From: Flavobacterium sp. N502540
Lineage (GTDB): Bacteria; Bacteroidota; Bacteroidia; Flavobacteriales; Flavobacteriaceae
Assembly: GCF_025947365.1 (NCBI RefSeq)
Contig: NZ_CP110012.1
Location: forward strand, 1,488,001 to 1,552,000
Length of the DNA stretch: 64,000 nt
Direction of reading: 5' to 3'
Part shown: positions 25,373 through 33,806 of the stretch, one piece after another
Layout: each line of letters starts with the position of its first letter
How positions within the stretch are numbered: the first letter of the stretch is position 1
Notes under the pieces: generated by a model
Databases searched by the model: none
What the model saw: only the letters and a program-made list of their open reading frames with translations
What the model was told of the DNA's origin: nothing
Position numbers and translations under genes: made by a program

Positions 25373-26065
25373 ATGAAAAACGACATTACGATACCCAAAT
25401 CCAGTCTTGATTTTTTATCTCTGCTTAAAGAAAACAATAACAAGCCCTGGTTTGAGATACATAAGCCAGAATATCTAATCGAATTAAATCATATTGAAAC
25501 CTTTGCAGGTGCTTTGCTGCTAGAACTCTCTAAAACAGATGTTCTGGAAACAGCTTCAGGCAAGAAAAGCGTTTATAGAATTTATCGTGATATTCGCTTT
25601 TCTAAAGACAAAACTCCTTTTAAAACCTTTTGGGGAGGCAGTTATACCAGAGCAACAAAAGAAAGACGAGGCGGTTATTATTTTCATCTCGAAAAAGGAA
25701 ATAGTTTTCTGGCTGGCGGTTTTTGGGGGCCAAATGCGGCAGATCTCAAACGCATCCGAGCCGAATTTGGTCACGATTCTCAAGCCATGCAGAAAATAGT
25801 ACAGTCAGAATCTTTTATCAGCACTTTTGGAACTTTGCAGGGAGAGCAACTTAAAACGGCTCCCAAAGGCTACGACATAAACCATGAAGCTATAGATTTA
25901 CTCCGTTACAAATCGTTTCTGTTGATCAAACGTTTTACTGATGAGGAAGTTCTGAGTCCACTTTTTCTGGAACAGGCTCTCACGACTTTTAAAAACATGA
26001 GACCCTTTTTTGATTATATGAGTGAAATATTAACAACAGATATCAACGGAGTTTCGATCCTCTAA
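25373..26065 (+). CDS. DUF2461 family protein
   Basis: A 230-residue cytoplasmic protein. The family pattern is clear: FLSLLKENNNKPWFEIHKPEY at the N-terminus (written here in part), VYRIYRDIRFSKDKTPFKTF near residue 67, and GGYYFHLEKGNSFLAGGFWG near 103. Biochemical role unknown; the family is widespread and monocistronic. A CCGACAGG-type terminator follows. Confidence 0.9.
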   Translation: MKNDITIPKSSLDFLSLLKENNNKPWFEIHKPEYLIELNHIETFAGALLLELSKTDVLETASGKKSVYRIYRDIRFSKDKTPFKTFWGGSYTRATKERRGGYYFHLEKGNSFLAGGFWGPNAADLKRIRAEFGHDSQAMQKIVQSESFISTFGTLQGEQLKTAPKGYDINHEAIDLLRYKSFLLIKRFTDEEVLSPLFLEQALTTFKNMRPFFDYMSEILTTDINGVSIL

Positions 26066-26088
26066 AATCCTTACTTACTAAAAATAGT

Positions 26089-26122
26089 AAACCCGACAGG
26101 TTTTAAAAATCTGTCGGGTTTG
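26089..26122. terminator. CCGACAGG-stem terminator between convergent genes
   Basis: AAACCCGACAGGTTTT pairs with AATCTGTCGGGTTT. Located between the DUF2461 gene and convergent ssb. Related copies at 18141 and 55754. Confidence 0.75.
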
Positions 26123-26143
26123 AGTATCAAATGTTACTACTAT

Positions 26144-26473
26144 TTACTTCAATAGTAAAATTTCATTTACGACTACCTCAGTAATAAACTTTTTCTCTCC
26201 GTTTTTATCGTCGTAGCTTCTGTGGGTCAGTTTGCCTTCAACAGCAATTTCTTTCCCTTTTACGACAAACTTTTCGATTATTTCGGCCGTTTTACCCCAG
26301 GCTGTAATTCGGTGCCACTCGGTTTGTTCCACTTTTTCTCCTTTGTCATTGGTATACTTTTCATTGGTAGCGATACTCAAATGCGCTAATTTTCTACCGT
26401 TTTCTAATGTTTTAATTTCCGGATCGTTTCCTACGTTCCCAATTAACTGTACTCTGTTTTTCATTGCATTCAT
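26144..26473 (-). CDS. ssb: Short single-stranded DNA-binding protein
   Basis: A 109-residue OB-fold protein: MKNRVQLIGNVGNDPEIK, then EWHRITAWGKTAEIIEKFV, then KEIAVEGKLTHRSYDDKNG. Standard SSBs continue into a flexible linker and an acidic DDDIPF-type tail that recruits repair proteins. Here the protein stops right after the OB fold (VVNEILLLK). It may therefore be a second, specialised SSB rather than the main replicative one. Convergent with DUF2461 and divergent from the nitrilase-like gene. Confidence 0.92.
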   Translation of the reverse strand: MNAMKNRVQLIGNVGNDPEIKTLENGRKLAHLSIATNEKYTNDKGEKVEQTEWHRITAWGKTAEIIEKFVVKGKEIAVEGKLTHRSYDDKNGEKKFITEVVVNEILLLK

Positions 26474-26602
26474 GGCGTATAATATTTAAATGTTAGTATA
26501 AAGTGAATTCGTTCATCAAATTCAACAGGACAAAGATCCGACGAACGCAAGCAATTATCCGGTAGACAACTATTTACTTTCGGTTGTAACTATTTGTAAC
26601 CG

Positions 26603-26632
26603 TTTGTAAATGGAATTTATTTTGTATATTTG
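26603..26632 (+). promoter_or_regulatory. Promoter with -33 and -7 boxes
   Basis: TTTG (26603-26606), an 18-base spacer and TATATTTG (26625-26632) match the Flavobacterium consensus TTTG-N17-19-TAnnTTTG. The start codon follows at 26649. Confidence 0.65.
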
Positions 26633-26648
26633 AGAGAAACCTTACGAT

Positions 26649-28178
26649 ATGCAGACAAAAATCAATAAAGTCGAATTGCGAAATTTGGAATTCGATGACT
26701 ATAAGCAGCTAAAAGATTCTATGGTAGAATCCTATCCCGAGATGGCAGATTCGTACTGGAAAGAGGACGATATTAAAAGACTACTTTCTATTTTTCCGGA
26801 AGGACAGCTTGTTATACTGGCAGATGGAAAAGTCGTAGGATCGGCCTTATCGTTGATTGTCGATGAAAAGCTAATCGACAAAAGACACAATTACAAACAA
26901 GCAACAGGAAACCATACTTTTTCTACCCATAATAAAAATGCAGAGATCCTCTATGGAATCGATGTTTTTATTCACCCTAATTATCGCGGTTTACGTTTAG
27001 GCCGACGTTTATACGATGCGCGAAAAGAACTTTGCGAACAGTTAAATCTCAAAGCCATTGTTTTTGCCGGCAGAATTCCAAACTATGCCCAGCATTCTAA
27101 AAAGCTTACTCCAAAAAATTATATCGACAAGGTAAAACATAAAGAATTACACGATCCCGTACTTTCGTTTCAGCTAAGTAATGATTTTCATGTCTTGCGA
27201 ATTATTAAAAATTACCTTGAAGGCGACGAAGAGTCGAAAGAATTTGCGGTACTTTTAGAATGGAACAATGTGTATTACGACGAAAGTCCAAAATTAATTA
27301 ACCTCGAAAAAAGTGTTATCCGTTTGGGATTGATTCAATGGCAAATGCGTCCGCTTAACAATATTGAAGAATTTTTTGAGCAGGCCGAATTTTTTATTGA
27401 TGTCGTTTCGGGTTATGGAAGTGATTTTGCTTTGTTTCCCGAGCTTTTTATAGCTCCTTTGATGGCAGATTACAATCATTTATCGGAAGCCGAAGCCATT
27501 CGTGAACTGGCCCGATATTCAGATCCTATCCGAAAGCGTTTTCAGGAATTTGCTATTTCATACAATATCAATATCATTACCGGAAGCATGCCTTATCTGG
27601 ACAATGGAAACCTTTACAATGTTGGTTTTCTTTGCAAAAGAGACGGAACCTCCGAAATCTATACTAAAATTCATGTAACTCCAAATGAAGTACAGCATTG
27701 GGGAATGAAAGGTGGCTCTCAGTTTAAAACTTTTGATACTGATTGCGGAAAAATCGGCATCCTGATTTGCTACGATGTTGAATTTCCGGAGCTTTCGAGA
27801 ATTATGGCCAACGAGGGAATGAACATTTTGTTCGTGCCATTTTTAACCGATACTCAAAACGCCTACACCAGAGTAAAACACTGCTCACAGGCACGTGCCA
27901 TCGAAAATGAATGTTATGTCGCTATTGCCGGCTGCGTGGGCAACCTCCCGAAAGTAAACAATATGGACATTCAATATGCTCAGGCCTCTGTTTTTACGCC
28001 TTCAGATTTTGCTTTTCCGAGTAATGGAATAAAAGCCGAAGCAACGCCAAATACAGAAATGACTCTTATAGTTGATGTTGATCTGAACCTGCTGAAACAA
28101 CTTCACGAACATGGAAGTGTACGCACGTTAAAAGATCGAAGAACTGATTTATACGAAATTAAAAAGATAGATTCATGA
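26649..28178 (+). CDS. GNAT acetyltransferase-carbon-nitrogen hydrolase fusion
   Basis: A 509-residue two-domain protein. Residues about 1-190 form a GNAT domain (GIDVFIHPNYRGLRLGRRLY near 105, with the acetyl-CoA loop RGLRLG). Residues about 220-500 form a nitrilase/amidase domain with the Glu-Lys-Cys triad: FPELF near 262, IYTKIHV near 338 and ILICYDVEFPE near 371. Such fusions occur in Bacteroidota and others, but the substrate is not settled. Its last bases overlap the next gene (ATGA), so both are likely one unit. A good promoter lies just upstream. Confidence 0.9.
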   Translation: MQTKINKVELRNLEFDDYKQLKDSMVESYPEMADSYWKEDDIKRLLSIFPEGQLVILADGKVVGSALSLIVDEKLIDKRHNYKQATGNHTFSTHNKNAEILYGIDVFIHPNYRGLRLGRRLYDARKELCEQLNLKAIVFAGRIPNYAQHSKKLTPKNYIDKVKHKELHDPVLSFQLSNDFHVLRIIKNYLEGDEESKEFAVLLEWNNVYYDESPKLINLEKSVIRLGLIQWQMRPLNNIEEFFEQAEFFIDVVSGYGSDFALFPELFIAPLMADYNHLSEAEAIRELARYSDPIRKRFQEFAISYNINIITGSMPYLDNGNLYNVGFLCKRDGTSEIYTKIHVTPNEVQHWGMKGGSQFKTFDTDCGKIGILICYDVEFPELSRIMANEGMNILFVPFLTDTQNAYTRVKHCSQARAIENECYVAIAGCVGNLPKVNNMDIQYAQASVFTPSDFAFPSNGIKAEATPNTEMTLIVDVDLNLLKQLHEHGSVRTLKDRRTDLYEIKKIDS

Positions 28179-28522
28179 AAACATGCCTTGAATGCTCTGA
28201 AAAAATTGTAGGCAGGGAAGACAAGAAATTCTGCTCAGACAGCTGTCGAAATGCTTACAATAATAAAATAAATAAAGACAGTACCAATTTCATGCGTAAT
28301 GTAAACAATAAATTACGAAAAAATTACCGAATTTTGAGCGAACTAAACCCTAACGGGAAATCTAAAGCAACAAGGGATAAAATGACAAACAAAGGTTTTG
28401 ATTTCGATTTCTTTACCAATATCTTGCAGACCAAAACAGGAAACACCTACTATTTTCTGTATGACCAGGGATATCGCTCTTTGGATAATGATTATTTTAT
28501 GCTTGTTAAAAAAGAAATATAG
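28175..28522 (+). CDS. Zinc-ribbon protein coupled to the GNAT-nitrilase gene
   Basis: A 115-residue protein opening with MKTCLECSEKIVGREDKKFC followed by SDSCRNAYNNK. This is a compact zinc ribbon (CxxC...CxxxC), similar to DUF2116-type N-termini. The rest is basic, then a beta-rich tail (TGNTYYFLYDQGYRSL). Its ATG overlaps the upstream stop by four bases. Role unknown; the coupling suggests a shared pathway. Confidence 0.75.
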   Translation: MKTCLECSEKIVGREDKKFCSDSCRNAYNNKINKDSTNFMRNVNNKLRKNYRILSELNPNGKSKATRDKMTNKGFDFDFFTNILQTKTGNTYYFLYDQGYRSLDNDYFMLVKKEI

Positions 28523-28534
28523 TACCTATCTACC

Positions 28535-30940
28535 ATGAAAAAAAACCAGACCTCAATTCTAGCCATAGTTTGCATTCTTGCCATTCTTGGCATTATATAC
28601 GCCACAATGATGCCGCAGGTAATCTCTAAAGGAGATGAGGCTCTTGCTGAGTTTTCTACGGACAGAGCTTTAAATCAAGTCAAAATTATTGCTCAGAAAC
28701 CACACTATGTAGGTTCTCTCAATCATGAACTGGTAGCCAATTATCTAAAACTTGAACTGAACCAAATTGGTTTGGAAACCAGTGTTCAGGAAGGCTTTAC
28801 TTTAAATGATAAAGGACTTCTTGTAAAATCGAAAAACATTCTTGCCCGTATAAAGGGTACCAACAATACAAAGGCGCTTTTACTTCTTTCCCATTACGAC
28901 AGTGCTCCACATTCTTTTTCAAAAGGAGCAAGTGATGACGCTTCAGGTGTTGCAACTATTCTCGAAGGAATTCGTGCTTTTTTATATGCAAAACAACCGC
29001 ATAAAAATGACATTATCATTCTTTTTTCGGATGCTGAAGAACTGGGATTAAATGGTGCGGCTCTTTTTGTAAACAGCCATCCGTGGGCAAAAGATGTAGG
29101 TTTGGTTCTTAATTTTGAGGCCAGAGGATCTTCAGGTCCAAGCTATATGTTAATGGAAACCAACCAAGGAAACAAAGCATTGGTGAAAGAATTTTCTAAT
29201 GCAAAAACTACTTATCCTGTTTCCAATTCTCTTATGTACAGCATCTACAAAATGCTTCCAAATGATACCGACTTAACGGTTTTCAGAGAACAAGGAAACA
29301 TTCAGGGATTCAACTTTGCTTTTATAGACGGTCACTACAATTATCACACACAACAAGATGATGTTCAGCACCTGAACAAAACGACTCTCGCACATCAGGG
29401 AACTTATTTAATGCCCTTATTAAAATATTTTTCCAATGTAGATTTAAATACCACAACTTCAACAGAGGATGATGTGTACTTTACTGCTCCCTTCTCCTTC
29501 ATTAATTATCCTTTTTCATGGGTATGGCCAATGACAATTATTGCTTTGGGACTGTTGATTATTTTCATCTTTATAGGAAAAGCAAAACGTGTTATCACTT
29601 TCAGAGAAATATTCAAAGGATTTGTTCCTTTATTTGGATCTCTCATCATAGCTGGTCTGGTAACATTTTTAGGATGGAAAATTGTATTACAGATTTATCC
29701 GCAATATTCTGATTTATTGAATGGATTCACCTACAACGGTCATGCTTATATCGGTGCATTTGTAACACTAAGTATCGCCATTTCATTTGCCTTCTACCAT
29801 CATTTTTCAGAAGCTAAAATTACCATGAACCATTTTGTAGCACCGTTGCTACTCTGGATCATCATTAATGCATTTGTCGCTAATAGTTTAACCGGTGCAG
29901 GTTTTCTGATCATACCGGTACACTTCGGCATACTCCTGTTCGGAATTTTTGTTCTTACTCAACATTATAGTCTCGGACTCAATCTACTGTTTAGTATTCC
30001 GGCATTCGTTATCATCGCTCCCTTTATTGTGATGTTTCCGGTTGGTTTAGGATTAAAAATCCTCTTTGTAAGTGCTATTCTAACCGTATTACTTTTTACA
30101 TTGGTATTACCGATATTTGGCACGTTTGCTAAAAAAGGGATCTGGACAATCTTTTTCTTTGCTGTTTCAATTGGCTTTTTTATCTATGCAGGATATCACT
30201 CCGATTACGAACCAGGAAAAGCAAAATCAAACAGTTTACTGTACGTTTACAATGCCAATACCAACTCTGCTCTTTGGGCAACATATGATGTTAACCTTGA
30301 CGATTGGACCAAAACTTATTTAGGACAAAAAAACCAGAGCGCTGTTGGTTTAAATACATTACCAATAGCCAGTAAATACAATTCGGGCTTTACGTATAGT
30401 GCGATTGCTCCTGTAGTCGACATTCCGAAACCAACAATTGCATTTTTAAAGGACAGTGTGGTTGGCAATAACAGGTATTTAAAAATAAAAATTACCCCAA
30501 ACAGAAAGGTAAATCGTTATGACATTTATGCCAATCCAAAAATGACTTTTTTCAATTTCAAAGCTAATGGAGTTGCAACTTCAGGACAAAAAGGAAATCG
30601 TCTGGAACGCGATGGCATGAAAATCTTATGTTACTATGTGGTAGGCAATGAACCTCTTGTCATGGAATTTTACACCAACAAATTAACGGTTCTGGATATG
30701 GACTTAATTGAAAGTTCTTTCGATTTGATGACCAATCCGCTACTTAAAGTAAAACCAAGAAGTAATTGGATGATGCCAACACCTTTTGTACTCAATGATG
30801 CAGTACTCATTCAGCAAAAAATAAAACGCTACACAGCACCCGCAACTGTTCCGGCACCTGCAGCAATAGTGAAAGACAGTACTGCCCTAAAAAAAGACAG
30901 TTTAAAACCTATTGCAAAGCCAATTGTAAAACCACAATAA
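28535..30940 (+). CDS. Membrane-bound M28 family zinc aminopeptidase
   Basis: An 801-residue protein. After one N-terminal membrane helix, the M28 catalytic domain shows LLLSHYDSAPHSFSKGASDD near residue 117 and FSDAEELGLNG near 164 (metal ligands plus catalytic Glu). Further motifs are NFEARGSSGPSYM near 194 and YHTQQDD near 272. From about residue 325 to 550 there are eight or so membrane helices, then a soluble beta-rich C-terminal domain (ends in Pro/Lys-rich tail). The layout is like the ER peptidase Fxna/ERMP1 and its bacterial relatives. Probable peptide trimming in the periplasm. Confidence 0.9.
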   Translation: MKKNQTSILAIVCILAILGIIYATMMPQVISKGDEALAEFSTDRALNQVKIIAQKPHYVGSLNHELVANYLKLELNQIGLETSVQEGFTLNDKGLLVKSKNILARIKGTNNTKALLLLSHYDSAPHSFSKGASDDASGVATILEGIRAFLYAKQPHKNDIIILFSDAEELGLNGAALFVNSHPWAKDVGLVLNFEARGSSGPSYMLMETNQGNKALVKEFSNAKTTYPVSNSLMYSIYKMLPNDTDLTVFREQGNIQGFNFAFIDGHYNYHTQQDDVQHLNKTTLAHQGTYLMPLLKYFSNVDLNTTTSTEDDVYFTAPFSFINYPFSWVWPMTIIALGLLIIFIFIGKAKRVITFREIFKGFVPLFGSLIIAGLVTFLGWKIVLQIYPQYSDLLNGFTYNGHAYIGAFVTLSIAISFAFYHHFSEAKITMNHFVAPLLLWIIINAFVANSLTGAGFLIIPVHFGILLFGIFVLTQHYSLGLNLLFSIPAFVIIAPFIVMFPVGLGLKILFVSAILTVLLFTLVLPIFGTFAKKGIWTIFFFAVSIGFFIYAGYHSDYEPGKAKSNSLLYVYNANTNSALWATYDVNLDDWTKTYLGQKNQSAVGLNTLPIASKYNSGFTYSAIAPVVDIPKPTIAFLKDSVVGNNRYLKIKITPNRKVNRYDIYANPKMTFFNFKANGVATSGQKGNRLERDGMKILCYYVVGNEPLVMEFYTNKLTVLDMDLIESSFDLMTNPLLKVKPRSNWMMPTPFVLNDAVLIQQKIKRYTAPATVPAPAAIVKDSTALKKDSLKPIAKPIVKPQ

Positions 30941-30952
30941 AAAACACTTATT

Positions 30953-31372
30953 ATGGCAACAAATATCTCTACAGTTCTTTTAAATGCTCCATCTGAAAAA
31001 GTCTGGAATACACTCACTCAACCTGAGTTGGTCAAACAATGGCAATACGGCAGTGACTTAATCACGGACTGGAAAATTGGTAATGAAATCAGATTTAGGA
31101 ACGAATGGGAAGGTCAGGTTTTTGAGCAATGGGGAACTATTTTGGAGATTATCCCCAATCAGAAAATCAAATATTCCTTATTCTTCCCCAGACCGGAATT
31201 AGAGGACAAACCCGAGAATTACTTCGTAATGAGTTATGTCTTAACAGAAGAAAATCAGAAAACAAAACTCGAAATTATTCAGGAAGACAATCGCCCCGGA
31301 GCAGTTCAGGAAAAACCTCAGGGTGAAGAAAACCCAATTTTACAAGCTTTAAAAGCTTTAATCGAATCGTAA
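30953..31372 (+). CDS. SRPBCC (AHSA1-like) domain protein
   Basis: A 139-residue helix-grip protein: MATNISTVLLNAPSEKVWNT, TQPELVKQWQYGSDLITDWK and VFEQWGTILEIIPNQ are the pattern of the activator-of-Hsp90-ATPase-1-like SRPBCC group. These have a hydrophobic cavity for a ligand. It follows the M28 gene after 12 bases and may be cotranscribed. Confidence 0.88.
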   Translation: MATNISTVLLNAPSEKVWNTLTQPELVKQWQYGSDLITDWKIGNEIRFRNEWEGQVFEQWGTILEIIPNQKIKYSLFFPRPELEDKPENYFVMSYVLTEENQKTKLEIIQEDNRPGAVQEKPQGEENPILQALKALIES

Positions 31373-31445
31373 AGACGATCATTTATCGACACACAAAAAA
31401 ATCGGTAAATTTTAATTCTTATAGCTTTACAGCTTTAAACACAAA

Positions 31446-32270
31446 ATGACACAAATAAGTATTCTTGGCTGTGGCTGGTTGGGATTACCCCTGGCTAAAA
31501 AACTAACCGCAAAAGGACATCTGGTAAACGGATCGACAACTTCTGAAAATAAACTTAGTATTTTAAATGAATCGGGGATAAACCCTTTTCTGGTTACGCT
31601 TGAAAGCGAAAGTGTTTCCAATAGCATAACTGATTTTTTAACCGAAAGTGAAATCTTAATTATTGATATTCCACCCAAACTAAGAGAAAACAATACCAAT
31701 GTTGCCACTTCCACTGAAATGGTATTTGTTCGAAAAATGGAGAATCTGATTTCGTTTATAGAAAAATCAACGATAAAAAAAGTACTTTTTGTAAGTTCAA
31801 CCGCAGTTTACGGAAACGACAACACAACTATCACAGAAGACACGCTCCCAAATCCGGAAACCGAAAGTGGCAAACAATTGCTTTTAGCGGAGACTTTGCT
31901 TCAAAAGAATCAAAACTTTACAACCACAATATTGCGTTTTGGCGGTCTAATCGGAGAAGATCGTCATCCGGTAAAATTTCTCGCCGGAAAAGAAAACCTT
32001 GAAAACCCCGATGCACCGGTAAATCTGATCCATCAAAACGATTGTATCGCCATCATCGAAGCAATCCTAAATCAGTCTCAATGGAACGAAGTTTTCAATG
32101 CTGTAGCACCTTTTCATCCAACAAGAGAAGAATACTATATTCAAAAAGCAAAAGAACACAATCTGATTCCACCAAAATTCAAAGCTGAAAAGTCAAACAT
32201 TCAAAAGGTTATTTCAAGTGAAAAAATAGAATCAGTTTTAAACTATCAATTTAGACCGGACAATTACTAA
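31446..32270 (+). CDS. NAD(P)-binding epimerase-like protein (YeeZ-type SDR)
   Basis: A 274-residue Rossmann-fold protein: ISILGCGWLGLPLAKKL at the start (GxGxxG variant), then VLFVSSTAVYGN near residue 116 and LRFGGLIGEDRHP near 160. The active-site Tyr sits in SSTAVYGN rather than in a YxxxK motif, so it belongs to the atypical extended SDRs like YeeZ. Substrate unknown. Downstream lies a repeat-bearing gap. Confidence 0.85.
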   Translation: MTQISILGCGWLGLPLAKKLTAKGHLVNGSTTSENKLSILNESGINPFLVTLESESVSNSITDFLTESEILIIDIPPKLRENNTNVATSTEMVFVRKMENLISFIEKSTIKKVLFVSSTAVYGNDNTTITEDTLPNPETESGKQLLLAETLLQKNQNFTTTILRFGGLIGEDRHPVKFLAGKENLENPDAPVNLIHQNDCIAIIEAILNQSQWNEVFNAVAPFHPTREEYYIQKAKEHNLIPPKFKAEKSNIQKVISSEKIESVLNYQFRPDNY

Positions 32271-32279
32271 AAAGCCTCA

Positions 32280-32345
32280 TATTCGGCTGAGCGAAGCCGA
32301 AACCTTTTTATAAGCCTGTCACTTCGCTCAGGGCGACAATCGTTT
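32280..32345. repeat. GAGCGAAG/CTTCGCTC repeat pair
   Basis: CGGCTGAGCGAAGCCGAAACC and CTGTCACTTCGCTCAGGGCGAC face each other in the gap after the epimerase gene. They share words with the palindrome at 15808-15839. The rest of the gap to 32461 carries CTTTGCGGTAAA-type words. Confidence 0.6.
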
Positions 32346-32461
32346 GCCAAAACATAAAAAACTTAAATTTACTTCCATATCTTTTATGGTTCAAACAAAA
32401 ACTTTACGAACTTTGCGATAAACCTTTACTCCTTTGCGGTAAAAACTTTACGTTTAAAACT

Positions 32462-32938
32462 ATGGAAACAGTTTATGTCAATTCACCATTAGGAATCACT
32501 AAGATCGTTGGAGATGAAGACGGCATTGCTATTGTCTCTGTTTCTGATGTTGGCGACAATGACGTTTCGCAAACCATTCCTAAAGTTCTGGAAGAGGCCG
32601 TTTCTCAGCTTCAGGAGTATTTTGATGGTAAAAGAACCGACTTCGCTTTAAAACTAAACCCAAAAGGAACGGACTTCCAGCAAAAAGTATGGAAATCATT
32701 GTTGGAAATTCCGTACGGAAAAACCATCAGCTATATGGATCAGACCAAGAAACTGGGAGATGTAAAGGCTATTCGCGCTGTTGCATCAGCAAATGGTAAA
32801 AATCCACTGTGGATTGTGGTTCCCTGTCATCGTGTTATAGGTACCAATGGTTCTTTAACGGGTTATGCCGGCGGTCTTTCCCGCAAAAAATGGCTCCTGG
32901 AACATGAGAATCCCAGTACGCAACAGCGTTTATTTTAG
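32462..32938 (+). CDS. ogt: Methylated-DNA--protein-cysteine methyltransferase
   Basis: A 158-residue suicide repair protein that removes alkyl groups from O6-guanine. The active-site motif IVVPCHRVIGTNGSLTGYAG near residue 120 contains the acceptor Cys in PCHR. The helix-turn-helix IPYGKTISYMDQ and the recognition helix before it are present. No fused Ada regulator domain. The gene is alone between repeats. Confidence 0.95.
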   Translation: METVYVNSPLGITKIVGDEDGIAIVSVSDVGDNDVSQTIPKVLEEAVSQLQEYFDGKRTDFALKLNPKGTDFQQKVWKSLLEIPYGKTISYMDQTKKLGDVKAIRAVASANGKNPLWIVVPCHRVIGTNGSLTGYAGGLSRKKWLLEHENPSTQQRLF

Positions 32939-33078
32939 CTTTTGAACAAGTTGTGCCTTTACGAAAGCTGAAGGCAAAAAAGTATCGAAATCTTAAAAAC
33001 ATAAGCTATTTCTTATTTTTAAAATCATTTGCGTACTTTTATAAATCTAAATGCCTAAAAATATAAGACGTCTCCATA

Positions 33079-33792
33079 ATGATTGAAAAAATTAACCTTA
33101 ACAACATTCTTTTCCTTGATATTGAAACGGTACCGGAAGAGGAAAATTTCAATTCGCTTGACGAAGAAATGCAGTCTCTTTGGGATCAGAAGACACAATA
33201 CCAGCGTAAAGACGATTTTACTCCCGAAGAATTTTATGAACGTGCCGGAATCTGGGCAGAATTCGGTAAGATTGTGTGTATTTCGGTTGGCTATTTTACC
33301 ATCAAAGGTGATGTTAGAAATTTTAGGGTAACCTCTTTTTTTGGAGATGAAAAGAAAATCCTGCGCGACTTCAACAACCTCCTCAACAATCATTTTAATA
33401 AACCACAGCACCTGCTCTGCGGACACAATGCCAAAGAATTTGACATTCCGTTTATTGCCCGACGTATGATCATCAATCAGATCGCGATTCCGGAAAAGCT
33501 TAATTTATTTGGCAAAAAACCCTGGGAAATAGCTCATTTAGACACTTTAGAATTATGGAAGTTTGGCGATTACAAACACTTTACCTCTTTAAAACTATTG
33601 ACCAAAATTCTGGGAGTTCCCTCTCCAAAAGGCGATATCGATGGCAGTCAGGTCGCACATGTTTTTTATGTCGAAAAAGACATTGACCGAATTGTAACCT
33701 ATTGTGAGAAAGACACCATAGCTGTAGCTCAGATTTTTCTTCGCCTGCGTCGTGAGGATTTATTAATTGACGATGAAATCATTCATGTGTAA
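33079..33792 (+). CDS. 3'-5' exonuclease, DEDDy type (predicted PolB-like)
   Basis: A 237-residue RNase H-like fold. Exo I is LFLDIETVPEE, Exo II LCGHNAKEFDIPFIARRM near residue 113, and Exo III has VTYCEKDTIAVAQIF near 212, with Tyr four residues before Asp (DEDDy). This matches the predicted 3'-5' exonucleases related to the proofreading domain of family B polymerases. It may act in repair beside ogt and the AlkZ-like protein, but that is inferred from position only. Confidence 0.85.
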   Translation: MIEKINLNNILFLDIETVPEEENFNSLDEEMQSLWDQKTQYQRKDDFTPEEFYERAGIWAEFGKIVCISVGYFTIKGDVRNFRVTSFFGDEKKILRDFNNLLNNHFNKPQHLLCGHNAKEFDIPFIARRMIINQIAIPEKLNLFGKKPWEIAHLDTLELWKFGDYKHFTSLKLLTKILGVPSPKGDIDGSQVAHVFYVEKDIDRIVTYCEKDTIAVAQIFLRLRREDLLIDDEIIHV

Positions 33793-33806
33793 TACCGCTT
33801 TAAACA

